The notes beneath the pieces were generated by a model, which saw only the letters and a list, made by a program, of their open reading frames with translations, was not told the DNA's origin and did no database searches. A stretch of 64,000 bases of DNA from Eledone cirrhosa (taxonomy: Eukaryota > Mollusca > Cephalopoda > Octopoda > Eledonidae). The stretch's first letter is position 1. Each line of letters begins with the position of its first letter. Positions 21,201-27,690 of the stretch are shown here, piece by piece. Made by a program: the position numbers and the translations under genes. The DNA lies in the NCBI GenBank assembly GCA_964016885.1, contig OZ024757.1, forward strand, positions 26,577,454 to 26,641,453, given 5' to 3'.

Positions 21201-23622
21201 GGCCTGTGTTTATGGAAGCGTTACATTGACAAGAAGTTTGAAGGTGTTGAGGAGTGTACCATCTGCTACTGTGTTGTCCATGGCACTGACTACCATCTGC
21301 CACAGAAAGAATGCAAAACATGCCACAAGAAATTCCATTCTATTTGTCTGGTGAGTCCTGTGTTCATTTACTGAACTTTTTAAACTATTTTAATAATAAT
21401 GAAATTATTGTGTAAAGTGCTCAGGTGCACTACAACTCGTCAATATAGTACATAGAATAATACACAAATGTCAGGGAAGTGAATAGTGTATGAGTCATGG
21501 TATACATGTGTGTATGTGTATGGAGGGGGAACATTAGCTGTAGTGTTGGCGGATCTCGGGAAGCATGGAGGCCTTAAAGGATGCAGTGTCTCGACAGCTA
21601 ACAACTGATGCAGGTAGTTTGTTCCATGCTTCAGCAACTCTGAGCGTGAAAAAATGTTTCCGAAAGTCATAGGAACTGTGCTGTTTTCTTACTTTGTGGG
21701 CATGTCCATGTGTGTTAGACACATGGAAATCAAAAAGGTACTCAGGGTTGTTGTTGGCAACATGGTTAACAATTTTGTGCGTGTTTACCAAGTCAGTTGC
21801 CAGTTAGGTGTATTTCTAATGAGGGACACTCTCTCATCTTAATCATCTTTCAGTGTGTATACATAGATATATGACTGCGTTTCAGTGTGTATGTGTAGAT
21901 ATATGACTGCGTTTCAGTGTGTATACATAGATATATGACTGCGTTTCAGTGTGTATACATAGATATATGACTGCGTTTCAGTGTGTATACATAGATATAT
22001 GACTGCGTTTCAGTGTGTATGTGTAGATATATGACTGCGTTTCAGTGTGTATACATAGATATATGACTGTGTTTCAGTGTGTATACATAGATATATGACT
22101 GCGTTTCAGTGTGTATATATAGATATATGACTGCGTTTCAGTGTGTATGTGTAGATATATGACTGCATTTCAGTGTGTATATATAGATATATGACTGCAT
22201 TTCAGTGTGTATACATAGATATATGACTGCGTTTCAGTGTGTATATATAGATATATCACTGCGTTTCAGTGTGTATACATAGATATATGACTGCATTTCA
22301 GTGTGTATACATAGATATATGACTATGTTTCAGTGTGGAAATATAGATATATGACTGTTTCAGTGTGTATATATAGATATATGACTGCATTTCAGTGTGT
22401 ATACATAGATATATGACTGCATTTCAGTGTGTATACATAGATATATGACTGCGTTTCAGTGTGTATACATAGATATATGACTGCGTTTCAGTGTGTATAC
22501 ATAGATATATGACTGCATTTCTGTGTGTATACATAGATATATGACTGCATTTCAGTGTGTATACATAGATATACGACTACATTTCTGTGTGTATACATAG
22601 ATATATGACTGCGTTTCAGTGTGTATATATAGATATATGACTGCGTTTCAGTGTGTATATATAGATATATCACTGCGTTTCAGTGTGTATACATAGATAT
22701 ATGACTATGTTTCAGTTTGTATATATAGATATATGACTGTTTCAGTGTGTATATATAGATATATGACTGCGTTTCAGTGTGTATACATAGATATATGACT
22801 ATGTTTCAGTGTGTATACATAGATATATGACTGCATTTCAGTGTGTATACATAGATATATGACTGCATTTCAGTGTGTATACATAGATATATGACTGTGT
22901 TTCAGTGTGTATACATAGATATATGACTGCGTTTCAGTGTGTATACATAGATATATGACTGCATTTCTGTGTGCATGTATGGATGTCTGTTTGTGTATGT
23001 ATGGATATATGACTGCGTTTCAGTGTGACACTCTTTTATACATATCCACACGCAAGCACATTTTTGTATACATAGACTCAAACACACTTATATATGTCTT
23101 TAGAAGCATCCCAAACTATAATGATCCCCAGAAGACAGTCGATGAGCAGGAATATTCAATGTGCTTTGTCTCTTTCAAGTTTTATGTTGCCTGTATTTGT
23201 CCCACATGTTTTTTTAATGACACACACACACACATATATATATATAACGAAGGAAATGTGGTAAGGAACCAGGTGGACCATAACCCACCAAAGTACTCAA
23301 TACTTAGGGTAGTAGAGTGGGTAATAGGAACGAGTAGTCCAGAATTAGCCGTCGAAACGGCTTGAGCTCAGCCGTCGGGGTCCTACTCATTCCTATATAT
23401 ATATATACTCACACATATTCAAACAAACTTTTATATACACACTTTCAAAGAAGCCTACCCATTGAAACTCTCTTTTTCTATTTCTTCCTTCCCCATTCTA
23501 ATATTTTTATAATGTTTTGAAAATGCCTTTTCTCTTCTGTGTTTCAGTACAAGTGGTTCACTGAAAGTCAGAACTCCAGTTGTCCACTGTGCCGCACAGC
23601 ATTTGTTCTGCAACGGCACTAA
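813..23622 (+). CDS. LTN1: Listerin E3 ubiquitin ligase, 3' half (17 exons, gene span)
   Basis: Listerin is the RING E3 ligase that ubiquitinates nascent chains stalled on 60S subunits in ribosome-associated quality control. Joined exons: 813-1097, 1629-1738, 2745-2828, 3203-3360, 4556-4700, 6015-6156, 6739-6943, 8284-8521, 8961-9038, 10837-10938, 11589-11766, 13025-13193, 17208-17337, 18095-18182, 20147-20341, 21183-21350, 23548-23622. All introns are GT-AG and phases agree, giving 849 codons plus TAA. Residues ~655-700 carry the 'IPALIRTWW' region typical of Listerin, 705-769 an RWD-like segment with 'LPENYPLG', and 794-840 a RING with Cys794, Cys797, Cys813, Cys816, His821, Cys824, Cys837 and Cys840. 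The N-terminal half is outside the window, since the vertebrate protein is about 1,800 residues. Introns are loaded with repeats but no exon is broken. Identification is by my recognition of the family; exon boundaries are read from the sequence. Confidence 0.95.
1402..1600 (+). repeat. SINE-like 'tail family' copy
   Basis: The segment 'gtaggtaacacggtaaagag' is followed by 'aggaagggcatccag', 'aacccatgctagcgtggaag' and a GATGATGAT-TATATA end. It is flanked on the left by a TG/TA microsatellite. Confidence 0.65.
1629..1738 (+). CDS. LTN1: LTN1 exon 2 of window
   Basis: Acceptor 'atttacag' and donor CG|gtcagt, a slightly unusual donor. It starts in phase 0, runs 110 bp and leaves two bases (CG) that complete Arg with the next exon. 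It encodes [14 protein letters not shown] through LLDLFTQ. Confidence 0.88.
2083..2440 (+). repeat. tRNA-derived SINE, family A
   Basis: It starts 'ggaggcacatggtttagtgg' (A-box-like), has a B-box-like 'gtgagttcaattctcag', and carries the shared tail 'gggaagggcatccagctg' ending in GATGATGAT. A (TA)n tract lies directly on its left. Confidence 0.78.
2745..2828 (+). CDS. LTN1: LTN1 exon 3 of window
   Basis: Acceptor 'tttcatag' and donor AG|gtaaat. The 84 bp encode [20 protein letters not shown] and onward, and close on a split Arg codon. Confidence 0.87.
3203..3360 (+). CDS. LTN1: LTN1 exon 4 of window
   Basis: Acceptor 'cttcttag' and donor T|gtaagt. The 158 bp encode [20 protein letters not shown] and onward. 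One base is left for a Cys codon split with the next exon. Confidence 0.88.
3850..4135 (+). repeat. SINE family A, 5' truncated
   Basis: It begins inside the B-box region ('attctcagaccgggtgatgt') right after a TA-rich stretch, and continues to the shared tail. Confidence 0.7.
4556..4700 (+). CDS. LTN1: LTN1 exon 5 of window
   Basis: Acceptor 'accttcag' and donor AT|gtaagt. The 145 bp encode [20 protein letters not shown] and onward to NAGDNFLFH. The following intron opens directly into a TTG/TATATG-rich tandem repeat. Confidence 0.88.
4707..5250 (+). repeat. Intronic tandem repeat, TTG/TATATG-rich
   Basis: About 540 bp of interleaved 'gtgttgtatatgttgtt' and 'atggtgtatatgttgttgta' blocks with 'tatacattgttgata' spacers. 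The unit length varies by slippage of TTG triplets. The strand has almost no C. Confidence 0.85.
5309..5482. mobile_element. Foldback (long inverted repeat) element
   Basis: Arms at about 5309-5387 and 5405-5482 are near-perfect reverse complements. The left arm starts 'gaaacacaaatttaaataat' and the right arm ends 'attatttaaatttgtgtttc'. The loop is about 17 bp and no ORF is present. The structure is that of a foldback MITE. Confidence 0.75.
5520..5580. repeat. (TA)n microsatellite
   Basis: Near-pure TA dinucleotides interrupted by one 'tgtgta'. The RTE LINE fragment follows with no gap. Confidence 0.9.
5578..5720 (+). mobile_element. RTE-like LINE 3' end fragment
   Basis: The sequence is nearly the same as 13738-13870 (encoding [18 protein letters not shown] and onward). 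It ends in 'gacgtaaaatgatgatgatg'. The left edge abuts a (TA)n tract. Confidence 0.7.
6015..6156 (+). CDS. LTN1: LTN1 exon 6 of window
   Basis: Acceptor 'taattccag' and donor CAG|gtaaga. The 142 bp encode [20 protein letters not shown] through CSAISWLQ and end in phase 0. Confidence 0.88.
6739..6943 (+). CDS. LTN1: LTN1 exon 7 of window
   Basis: Acceptor 'cctaccag' and donor CAG|gtgggt. The 205 bp start in phase 0 and encode [20 protein letters not shown] and onward to VIPLYIHTA. One base is carried into a split Glu codon. Confidence 0.88.
7021..7563 (+). mobile_element. Helitron-like non-autonomous element
   Basis: It starts A|TCTATATATATAAAAG and ends 'gccgggtaaatctgCTAG'|T, consistent with Helitron 5'-TC, 3'-CTAG and insertion between A and T. 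The interior has no recognisable ORF. I see no clear 3' hairpin, so the class is tentative. Confidence 0.45.
7646..7752. mobile_element. Small mariner-like MITE
   Basis: Ends are 'tacagggtgttcc' and, reversed, 'tacagagggtcc', flanked by TA on both sides. The roughly 105 bp element contains no coding sequence. TA-rich microsatellites flank both sides. Confidence 0.5.
8284..8521 (+). CDS. LTN1: LTN1 exon 8 of window
   Basis: Acceptor 'ctctacag' and donor AA|gtaagt. The 238 bp encode [20 protein letters not shown] through [11 protein letters not shown]. The 'VQVTAYH' stretch matches the family. Confidence 0.9.
8526..8712. repeat. (ATC/ACC)n trinucleotide-rich microsatellite
   Basis: CATCATCATCACCATC-type repeats start a few bases after an LTN1 donor. 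Overlapping open frames here are only low-complexity Ile/Thr/Ser runs. Confidence 0.85.
8961..9038 (+). CDS. LTN1: LTN1 exon 9 of window
   Basis: Acceptor 'tttctttcag' and donor TC|gtaagt. The 78 bp encode [20 protein letters not shown] and onward, and close on a split Ser codon. Confidence 0.85.
9063..9277 (+). repeat. tRNA-derived SINE, family B
   Basis: It runs from 'catggattggcagtatcggt' to 'ctggccttgtgcctatataa' and begins 25 bp after the LTN1 exon 9 donor. Confidence 0.75.
9555..10478. mobile_element. hAT-like non-autonomous element with internal minisatellite
   Basis: Left end 'ctggagtcggcaacc' and right end reversed 'caagggttggcaacc' match at 11 of 15 positions. They are flanked by 8-bp near-repeats 'gtgtagtg' and 'gtgtaata'. 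This fits hAT (8-bp target duplication). Most of the interior is the ~30-bp array described separately. Confidence 0.6.
9581..10080 (+). repeat. ~30-bp minisatellite
   Basis: About 16 copies of a unit around 'ccacatagctatgcagtgtc' plus 'ttgtcagcagg' variants. Variant spacers (tcgtctgcagg, ttattggtatg, ttgttggtagg) alternate, which shows block-wise expansion. Confidence 0.9.
10498..10588 (+). repeat. 31-bp repeat, three copies
   Basis: Three copies of 'gtatgttaaggggagagtac' plus 'tgaactct' variants. A fourth partial copy ('gaggggagagtac') lies after the adjacent MITE, so the MITE inserted into the array. Confidence 0.75.
10589..10802. mobile_element. MITE with complete 'TTAACCCTTTAGCATTT' inverted ends
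   Basis: It starts 'ttaaccctttagcatttaaa' and ends 'aaatgctaaagggtt', an inverted terminal repeat of about 16 bp. The interior has no ORF. It interrupts the 31-bp repeat. Confidence 0.7.
10837..10938 (+). CDS. LTN1: LTN1 exon 10 of window
   Basis: Acceptor 'ttgtttcag' and donor AG|gtaggt. The 102 bp encode a polar acidic linker, [20 protein letters not shown] then [12 protein letters not shown], which is likely disordered. Confidence 0.82.
11589..11766 (+). CDS. LTN1: LTN1 exon 11 of window
   Basis: Acceptor 'tttctatag' and donor GAG|gtaaga. The 178 bp encode [20 protein letters not shown] through [22 protein letters not shown]. The 'LGYLLTWKL' segment is a Listerin hallmark. Confidence 0.92.
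11940..12090 (+). repeat. Degenerate SINE family B
   Basis: It contains 'gtggcagcaaattggcagag', then 'gagttcaaatcccactgagg' and 'gtacctgtcaagtacc'. It is a decayed, 3'-truncated copy. Confidence 0.55.
12165..12345 (+). mobile_element. LINE C-terminal fragment ('[13 protein letters not shown]' family)
   Basis: The plus strand reads [20 protein letters not shown] with frame breaks. The same block occurs at 17440-17880 and 55200-55550 (+) and 47000-47560 (-). It is a relic of a non-LTR retrotransposon. Confidence 0.6.
12381..12725 (+). repeat. tRNA-derived SINE, family A (best-preserved copy)
   Basis: The copy is full length. The A-box-like part 'tggcttagtggttagagc' precedes the B-box-like 'gttgtgagttcaattc'. 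The body follows, then the shared tail 'aggaagggcatccagctgta', ending 'gacgtaaaatgaaatgatga'. Confidence 0.82.
13025..13193 (+). CDS. LTN1: LTN1 exon 12 of window
   Basis: Acceptor 'tttccccag' and donor A|gtaagt. The 169 bp start in phase 0 and encode [20 protein letters not shown] and onward. One base is carried into a split Thr codon 4 kb downstream. Confidence 0.88.
13245..13880 (+). mobile_element. RTE-like LINE 3' fragment with stops
   Basis: It reads [20 protein letters not shown], then 'MLHGSETWA', '[14 protein letters not shown]', '[10 protein letters not shown]' and '[15 protein letters not shown]'. In-frame stops occur at about 13552 and 13632. It ends in (GATGAT)n. It lies in the LTN1 intron between exons 12 and 13. 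Confidence 0.8.
13963..14125 (+). repeat. SINE-like 'tail family' copy
   Basis: It includes 'aaaaagcacccagtacacac', 'attaggaagggcatgtagct' and a decayed 'ggaaaaatggacgtaaccag' tail. Confidence 0.6.
14500..14745 (+). repeat. Unclassified repeat ending 'AATAAAGAAATCATT'
   Basis: A dispersed-repeat-like segment ends 'cccttgtggttaataaagaa' directly before a 500-bp (TA)n tract. The ending resembles a retroposon 3' terminus. No coding content was recognised. Confidence 0.4.
14745..15270. repeat. Compound (TA)n / 'aactgtgtacatctgtatat' satellite
   Basis: Alternating long TA runs with 'tgtgtgtgta' and 'aactgtgtacatctgtatat' blocks form at least eight cycles. The many open frames ([10 protein letters not shown]) are artefacts of the repeat. 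Confidence 0.92.
15271..16710 (+). mobile_element. RTE-like LINE reverse transcriptase ORF, 5' truncated
   Basis: It encodes reverse transcriptase and copies RNA at the target site. The open frame has no stop from the TA tract to TGA at 16708. Motifs in order: [42 protein letters not shown], and the catalytic YADD near 15750. A C4HC3 zinc finger (CSVC ... CPKC ... H-KRC ... CSSC) at about 15917-16050 comes next. The C-terminal part 'VDSFCYLGD', 'MLHGSETWA', '[15 protein letters not shown]' and 'GRPKMTW' follows. The apparent ATG at 15241 belongs to the microsatellite. The N-terminal endonuclease is missing, so the copy is dead although its frame is open. It lies in an LTN1 intron. Confidence 0.88.
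16711..17015 (+). mobile_element. RTE-like LINE 3' untranslated region and tail
   Basis: After the LINE stop comes a run of C. Then follow 'gtggtcgtggaggtgccacg', 'aggaagggcatccagctgta', 'aacccatgctagcgtggaag' and (GATGAT)n. These blocks are the same as those in the SINE tails in this window. Confidence 0.7.
17208..17337 (+). CDS. LTN1: LTN1 exon 13 of window
   Basis: Acceptor 'gacttgtag' and donor AA|gtaact. The 130 bp encode [20 protein letters not shown] then [17 protein letters not shown]. The 'PALIRTWW' motif is diagnostic of Listerin. Confidence 0.92.
17440..17880 (+). mobile_element. LINE C-terminal fragment ('[13 protein letters not shown]' family)
   Basis: It reads, with frame breaks, [20 protein letters not shown], 'WVLTKR', '[11 protein letters not shown]', '[17 protein letters not shown]' and 'CLEIQPES'. 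It is a non-LTR relic in an LTN1 intron. Confidence 0.7.
18095..18182 (+). CDS. LTN1: LTN1 exon 14 of window
   Basis: Acceptor 'acttccag' and donor ACA|gtgagt. The 88 bp encode [20 protein letters not shown] and onward to MNLANIT, ending in phase 0. A 20-bp repeat and a 1.55 kb minisatellite fill most of the next intron. Confidence 0.88.
18350..18505 (+). repeat. 20-bp minisatellite
   Basis: Eight copies of 'ctgtagacatagtagttatt' with small changes. Confidence 0.88.
18541..20095 (+). repeat. 1.55 kb G-poor minisatellite in LTN1 intron
   Basis: Higher-order array of 'accaccaccataccatcact', 'acaccacaccactaccatta' and 'caactactat' blocks. The plus strand is almost without G. It lies between LTN1 exons 14 and 15. 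Confidence 0.92.
20147..20341 (+). CDS. LTN1: LTN1 exon 15 of window (RWD-like segment)
   Basis: Acceptor 'atctttcag' and donor CAG|gtaagt. The 195 bp encode [20 protein letters not shown] through [16 protein letters not shown] to [10 protein letters not shown]. The pattern of beta strands and 'ENYPLG' is that of the RWD domain before the Listerin RING. Confidence 0.93.
20352..20690 (+). repeat. ~51-54 bp tandem repeat
   Basis: Seven copies of 'gtacactctgtaaagtggta' plus 'gtgctgctgccatgataaaa'. The block resembles the '...cacactgtaaagtgg...' head of the tail-family SINE, so the array may have grown from one SINE piece. Confidence 0.88.
20795..21110 (+). repeat. CCA/CTCC-rich tandem repeat
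   Basis: Copies of 'taccacctccaccatcatta' are followed by 'ctctactcaccatccaacgc' units. The array ends about 70 bp before the first RING exon. Confidence 0.85.
21183..21350 (+). CDS. LTN1: LTN1 exon 16 of window (first part of RING)
   Basis: Acceptor 'ccctacag' and donor CTG|gtgagt. The 168 bp start [20 protein letters not shown]. They carry the first six zinc ligands of the RING: CTIC, then CKTC, then the H and C of KFHSICL. Confidence 0.95.
21400..21840 (-). mobile_element. Non-LTR LINE 3' end ('[19 protein letters not shown]' family)
   Basis: The minus strand reads [20 protein letters not shown], then '[19 protein letters not shown]' and '[20 protein letters not shown]'. This is the C-terminal end of a Jockey/CR1-like ORF2. 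Sister copies lie at 43700, 51220 and 56110. Confidence 0.75.
21850..23025 (+). repeat. 32-bp minisatellite, about 36 copies
   Basis: The unit is 'tttcagtgtgtatacataga' plus 'tatatgactgcg'. It fills the intron that splits the RING domain. One variant ('cactgcg' for 'gactgcg') recurs in register, a sign of block duplication. Confidence 0.93.
23225..23400 (-). repeat. Dispersed repeat containing 'AGCCGTCGAAACGGCT'
   Basis: It contains 'agccgtcgaaacggcttgag' next to (TA)n. The same block is at 25488-25560 and 59874-59940 on the other strand, always beside a TA tract. Confidence 0.6.
23548..23622 (+). CDS. LTN1: LTN1 last exon (end of RING, stop)
   Basis: Acceptor 'tgtttcag'. It encodes [20 protein letters not shown] then LQRH and TAA. 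CPLC supplies the last two zinc ligands. The tail after the RING is a few residues longer than I expect from vertebrates. Confidence 0.94.
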   Translation, partial: YKWFTESQNSSCPLCRTAFVLQRH

Positions 23623-23782
23623 ACACGACGCCAGACCTTTTAAAACCAACCACCACCAACACTACCAATTGTAACACACCTGATCTAGTGAACACTTGAT
23701 CAGTGACCATTTAATGATAGCTGTACATTTGATGCTTAGAGATCTTGAACGAAACACTCAATACCATAAACATGTGAACAAG

Positions 23783-24285
23783 TTGAATTGAAACACACTT
23801 GATACTGTGAACATGTATGTAAACAAGTTGAATTAAACCAGTCTTGATACTGTGAACATGTATGTAAACAAGTTGAATTGAACCACACTTGATACTGTGA
23901 ACATGTATGTAAACAAGTTGAATTAAACCAGTCTTGATACTGTGAACATGTATGTAAACAAGTTGAATTAAACCAGTCTTGATACTGTGAACATGTATGT
24001 AAACAAGTTGAATTAAACCAGTCTTGATACTGTGAACATGTATGTAAACAAGTTGAATTAAACCAGTCTTGATACTGTGAACATGTATGTAAACAAGTTG
24101 AATTAAACCAGTCTTGATACTGTGAACATGTATGTAAACAAGTTGAATTAAACCAGTCTTGATACTGTGAACATGTATGTAAACAAGTTGAATTAAACCA
24201 GTCTTGATATTGTGAACATGTATGTAAACAAGTTGAATTAAACCAGTCTTGATACTGTGAACATGTATGTAAACAAGTTGATCCC
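23783..24285 (-). repeat. 45-bp minisatellite after LTN1 stop
   Basis: About 11 nearly identical copies of a 45-bp unit that includes 'aaccagtcttgatactgtga'. The unit length is a multiple of three, so the minus strand stays open as a repeated 15-residue peptide (VYIHVHSIKTGLIQL). Decayed units continue to about 24840. It probably lies in the LTN1 3' UTR or just after it. Confidence 0.92.
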
Positions 24286-24839
24286 TTGATCTTCTGAGGA
24301 TGTAGACAACTTGAACCATTGATACTGTGATTATATAGACATCATCATCATGATAAATTAACATCTATTTTCCATGGGTTTAGACAGGCTGACACGTTAT
24401 GAGGCCAGACCAGTCAGGTGAACATGTCTTGCTCATACATTCTAGTTTTCTATGATTGGACGTCCTTTGTAATGCTAACCACTTTACAGCATATACTAGG
24501 AACATTTATCGTTATCCCAGCACCATCACCTTGCAGGATTGAACTAAACCCCTTAATACTGTGACCATGTAGACAAGTTGATTCCATGGTATTGTGAACA
24601 TGTTGACAGGTTGAACTCTTGATACTTTGAACATGTAAACAAGTTCAACTGGTCTTTGATACTGTAAACGTGTAGAAAAGTTGAACTGATCCCTTGATAC
24701 TGTGAACATAGAGACAAGTTGATCCCTTGATGCTATGATCATGTAAACAAGTTCAAGTAAACCACCCTTGATACTGTGAACATGTAGACAAGTTGATCCC
24801 TTGATACTGTGAACATGTGGAACCACCCTTGATACTGTG

Positions 24840-25002
24840 AAGATTTAATGTGGCTAAGGAATCACTGCAACGGACCATCAAAGTTCAAGTTGTATTTGGT
24901 CCCAAATTAATTTTCTTCATCATATTTGTAAGAAAACTTGACTGAATATTGATTGACTATTATAATTTGGTGAACAGGTATGTTTTTGTCTTTGTTTCAT
25001 TG

Positions 25003-25039
<37 letters not shown>

Positions 25040-25406
25040 ATATATATATAGTAATTATAATAAATGCTAAGACTAAAATCCAAAGAGTTAAGGGTGAAAG
25101 CAGCGTTTCTTTGCTTAAACTTTAATCTGTTATTTTAATAAATATATATATATATATATATAAATGAAAATAGAGAAATTAATGTGAGCAAGAAGCCAAC
25201 AGTAATTCATACATATAAGTGACTATTACGTCAAGATGGAAAATATTTAACGTAAGATATGGGAAAATAATTCAATCTCAATTCAAAAACAGTCAAGACA
25301 GAAATTTTGTCCACAGATTTTGTGTAATCCAGGGAAAAAAACCAATAGAGTCTTAACTCAGAATAAAATTAAGGGTAAATACTTATCCTTCAATTTGGAA
25401 AAATCT

Positions 25407-25410
<4 letters not shown>
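24840..25410. other. No gene seen; AT-rich, short TA tracts
   Basis: AT-rich sequence with two short (TA)n tracts at about 25000-25050 and 25142-25162. Several AATAAA-like hexamers are present (for example near 25134), but none can be tied to LTN1. Confidence 0.5.

Positions 25411-25487
<77 letters not shown>
25411..25487. repeat. (TA)n microsatellite
   Basis: About 76 bp of pure TA, followed by the dispersed 'ggaacgagtaggaccccgac' repeat. Confidence 0.95.
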
Positions 25488-25490
<3 letters not shown>

Positions 25491-25984
25491 GGAACGAGTA
25501 GGACCCCGACGGCTGAGCTCAAGCCGTTTCGACGGCTAATTCTGGACTTACATGTTTGTGTGTATATAGACATGTGAAATAGAGAAATTTAAGACATTTC
25601 ATTTCTCTACCATGTTTCAACATATGTATAATGGAGTTTGAGGGCAATTAAATTGTCTTAATTTCATCTTGTTTTTCCATTATTAATTAAGTGATCTGTG
25701 AAGTTATATCTGCTGGATGTCTTGCTTTCCCTCTACACCTTTATGTACCCAAGACTTGCATTGTGTACATAATATAGAATTTCTACCTATTCCTTTTCTA
25801 CATATCAAGCAGGGCCTCTTCCACCGGTGAGATCATGGCCCTGTCTTCTTTCCTACTTATTAACACTTTAGTTTTTCTCAGCCAAATTTATTCTCTAGAT
25901 TCAGCTATAACAGTCAGATCACCAGCATGCAGAAGTTCCCATGGACAGTCAGTCTTAAACTCCTCCACACTTGCTCTCACAGTG

Positions 25985-26235
25985 TTGCTGCCATAACAAA
26001 AAGCATTTAGCCCACACTGTAAACTGGCTGTGTAAAAGACACGGTAAAGAGCACCCAGCACACACTGTAAATGTGGTTGGCGCTAGGAAGGGCATTCAGC
26101 CATAGAAAACTAACCAGAAACAGTTCTATATAAGCAAGACACGGTCACCCGACCAACCTTGCCTCAAAAGGGACAACTCCCGTCTAACCCATGCCAGCAT
26201 GGAAGATAGATGTTAAACGATCGAGGTGATGGTAT
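25985..26235 (+). repeat. Tail-family SINE copy, left arm of an inverted pair
   Basis: The 'aaaaagcatttagcccacac' head, 'aggaagggcattcagccata' and 'acccatgccagcatggaaga' tail point right. The next copy points left, only a TA tract away. Confidence 0.7.
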
Positions 26236-26244
26236 ATATATATA

Positions 26245-26640
26245 TATATCATCTTCGTTTAACGTCCATCTTCCACGCTAGCATGGGTTAGACGGGAGTT
26301 GCCCCTTTTGAGGCAAGGTTGGTCGGGTGACCGTGTCTCACTCATATAGGACTATCTGGCAGGTTTTCTACGGCTGGATGCTCTTCCTAACACCAACCAC
26401 ATTTACAGTATAGAACTCGGAACTTTTTACCGTGTTACCTACATGACCACATTACACGATTTCGATCTCATTATCTCATTTATTTGGACTGGATGTTGTG
26501 GTACCAACTTTACAGAGAGAGGGTGGTGTTGGTGGGAGTGGGAGGATAGGGTAGGGGTAGTGGATTGGGGTGTATATTTGGTTAAGAGGTGCCTGCTGAC
26601 TGTAGGTTTCACTTTGTACATAGGCAAGGCGGGTCTTCTG
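26245..26640 (-). repeat. Longer tail-family element, right arm of the inverted pair
   Basis: On the minus strand it runs from 'cttgcctatgtacaaagtga' to 'gaagatggacgttaaacgaa'. It is the reverse-complement counterpart of 57655-58082, including the CACCACCCTCTCTCT segment. Confidence 0.7.
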
Positions 26641-26655
26641 TATTACTGTGTAGCG

Positions 26656-27690
26656 CTAAAGATCTCGGTCCAGTGACATTGTCTTAGAGAGGTGCAAGTG
26701 TGTAAGGTCAGAATTTATCAGATCGTCCCAAGTTTTTCTGGGTCTACTTACTCCGTAACTACCATCAATTTTGATCGCCCTGCACTTTTTTATGCAGCTG
26801 TCGTTTTTCATGCGCATCACGTGGCCATACCAACGTAGTCTTCTCTCAATAAACAGCATCTGATCCCTCTTATTCCAAATTTCTCAATTAGTTCATTTAC
26901 GTTTTGCCGTTCACGTATATTACTATTACACATCCAACAAAGTATGCATGCTTCGTTCCTTTCCAGTCTGCACAGGTCCTCTGCACGTAATGCCCATGTC
27001 TCACTGCCATGTAGCATTGTTGTTCATATACAGGCATCATACAATCTGCCTTTCATTTTTAGAGAGAAACCTTTTGTGGCCAACAGCGGTATAAGCTCTC
27101 TGAACTTTTTCCATCCCGTTCTGACTCTGGCTACTGTACTTTCAGAACACCCTCCACCACTGCTGATTTTGTCACCCAGGTAACGGAAAGTGTCCACTAT
27201 TTCTATAGAACCATCTGGGCAATAGAAGGAGCTAGTATCCTGTGGACACTTGCTACTTATTGCACCTGAGCATCGGCCACATATAAAGTCTATGTTCTTA
27301 GTTAGTTTACCTGTGATCCCACTACATCTTTTATGTACCCATACTTTGCATTTGGGACATAAAATGGAATTTCTGCCTACTCCTTTCCTACACACTGAAC
27401 ATGGCCATTTCCTTGAGGGCACATGTGCCATATTTTCCTTTCTACAAACTAGAACTTTAGTCTTAGACATGTTAACTTTAAGGCCTTTTGATTCTAGGCC
27501 ATGCTTCCATGTTTGGAATTTCTTCTCTAGTTCAGCCATTGATTCAGCTCTGAGCGTTAGATCATCTGCGTATAGGAGATCCCATGGGCAGCCGGTCTTG
27601 AACTCCTCTGTTATAGCCTGAAGGGCAATAATAAATAGGAGGGGGCTAAGGACAGTGCCTTGATGAACACCAACTTTTACACTAAATATA
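26656..27690 (-). mobile_element. RTE-like LINE, degenerate minus copy
   Basis: On the minus strand it reads [24 protein letters not shown], the C4HC3 finger (CSVC, CPKC, H-KRC, CGRC), 'VDTFRYLGDKISSGGGCSES', '[19 protein letters not shown]' and '[15 protein letters not shown]'. It has at least two frameshifts near 27015 and 26855. The 5' edge is a (TA)n tract at about 27690. It is the same family as 15271-16710. Confidence 0.85.

Noticed and set aside
20714..21354. 171- and 203-codon frames spanning the CCA array and the RING exon
   Set aside because: They run through an intron. The spliced LTN1 frame explains the coding part.
23711..24364. 217-codon minus-strand protein
   Set aside because: Repeat peptide from a 45-bp array whose length happens to be a multiple of three. 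No promoter, no homology, and adjacent decayed units break the frame.
24900..25400. Polyadenylation site for LTN1 at AATAAA-like hexamers
   Set aside because: Several AT-rich candidates and no way to choose without transcript data.
26439..26676. Small proteins around 'MPMYKVKPTVSRHLL' (also at 57661)
   Set aside because: Same dispersed repeat in two places; the frame comes from the repeat element.
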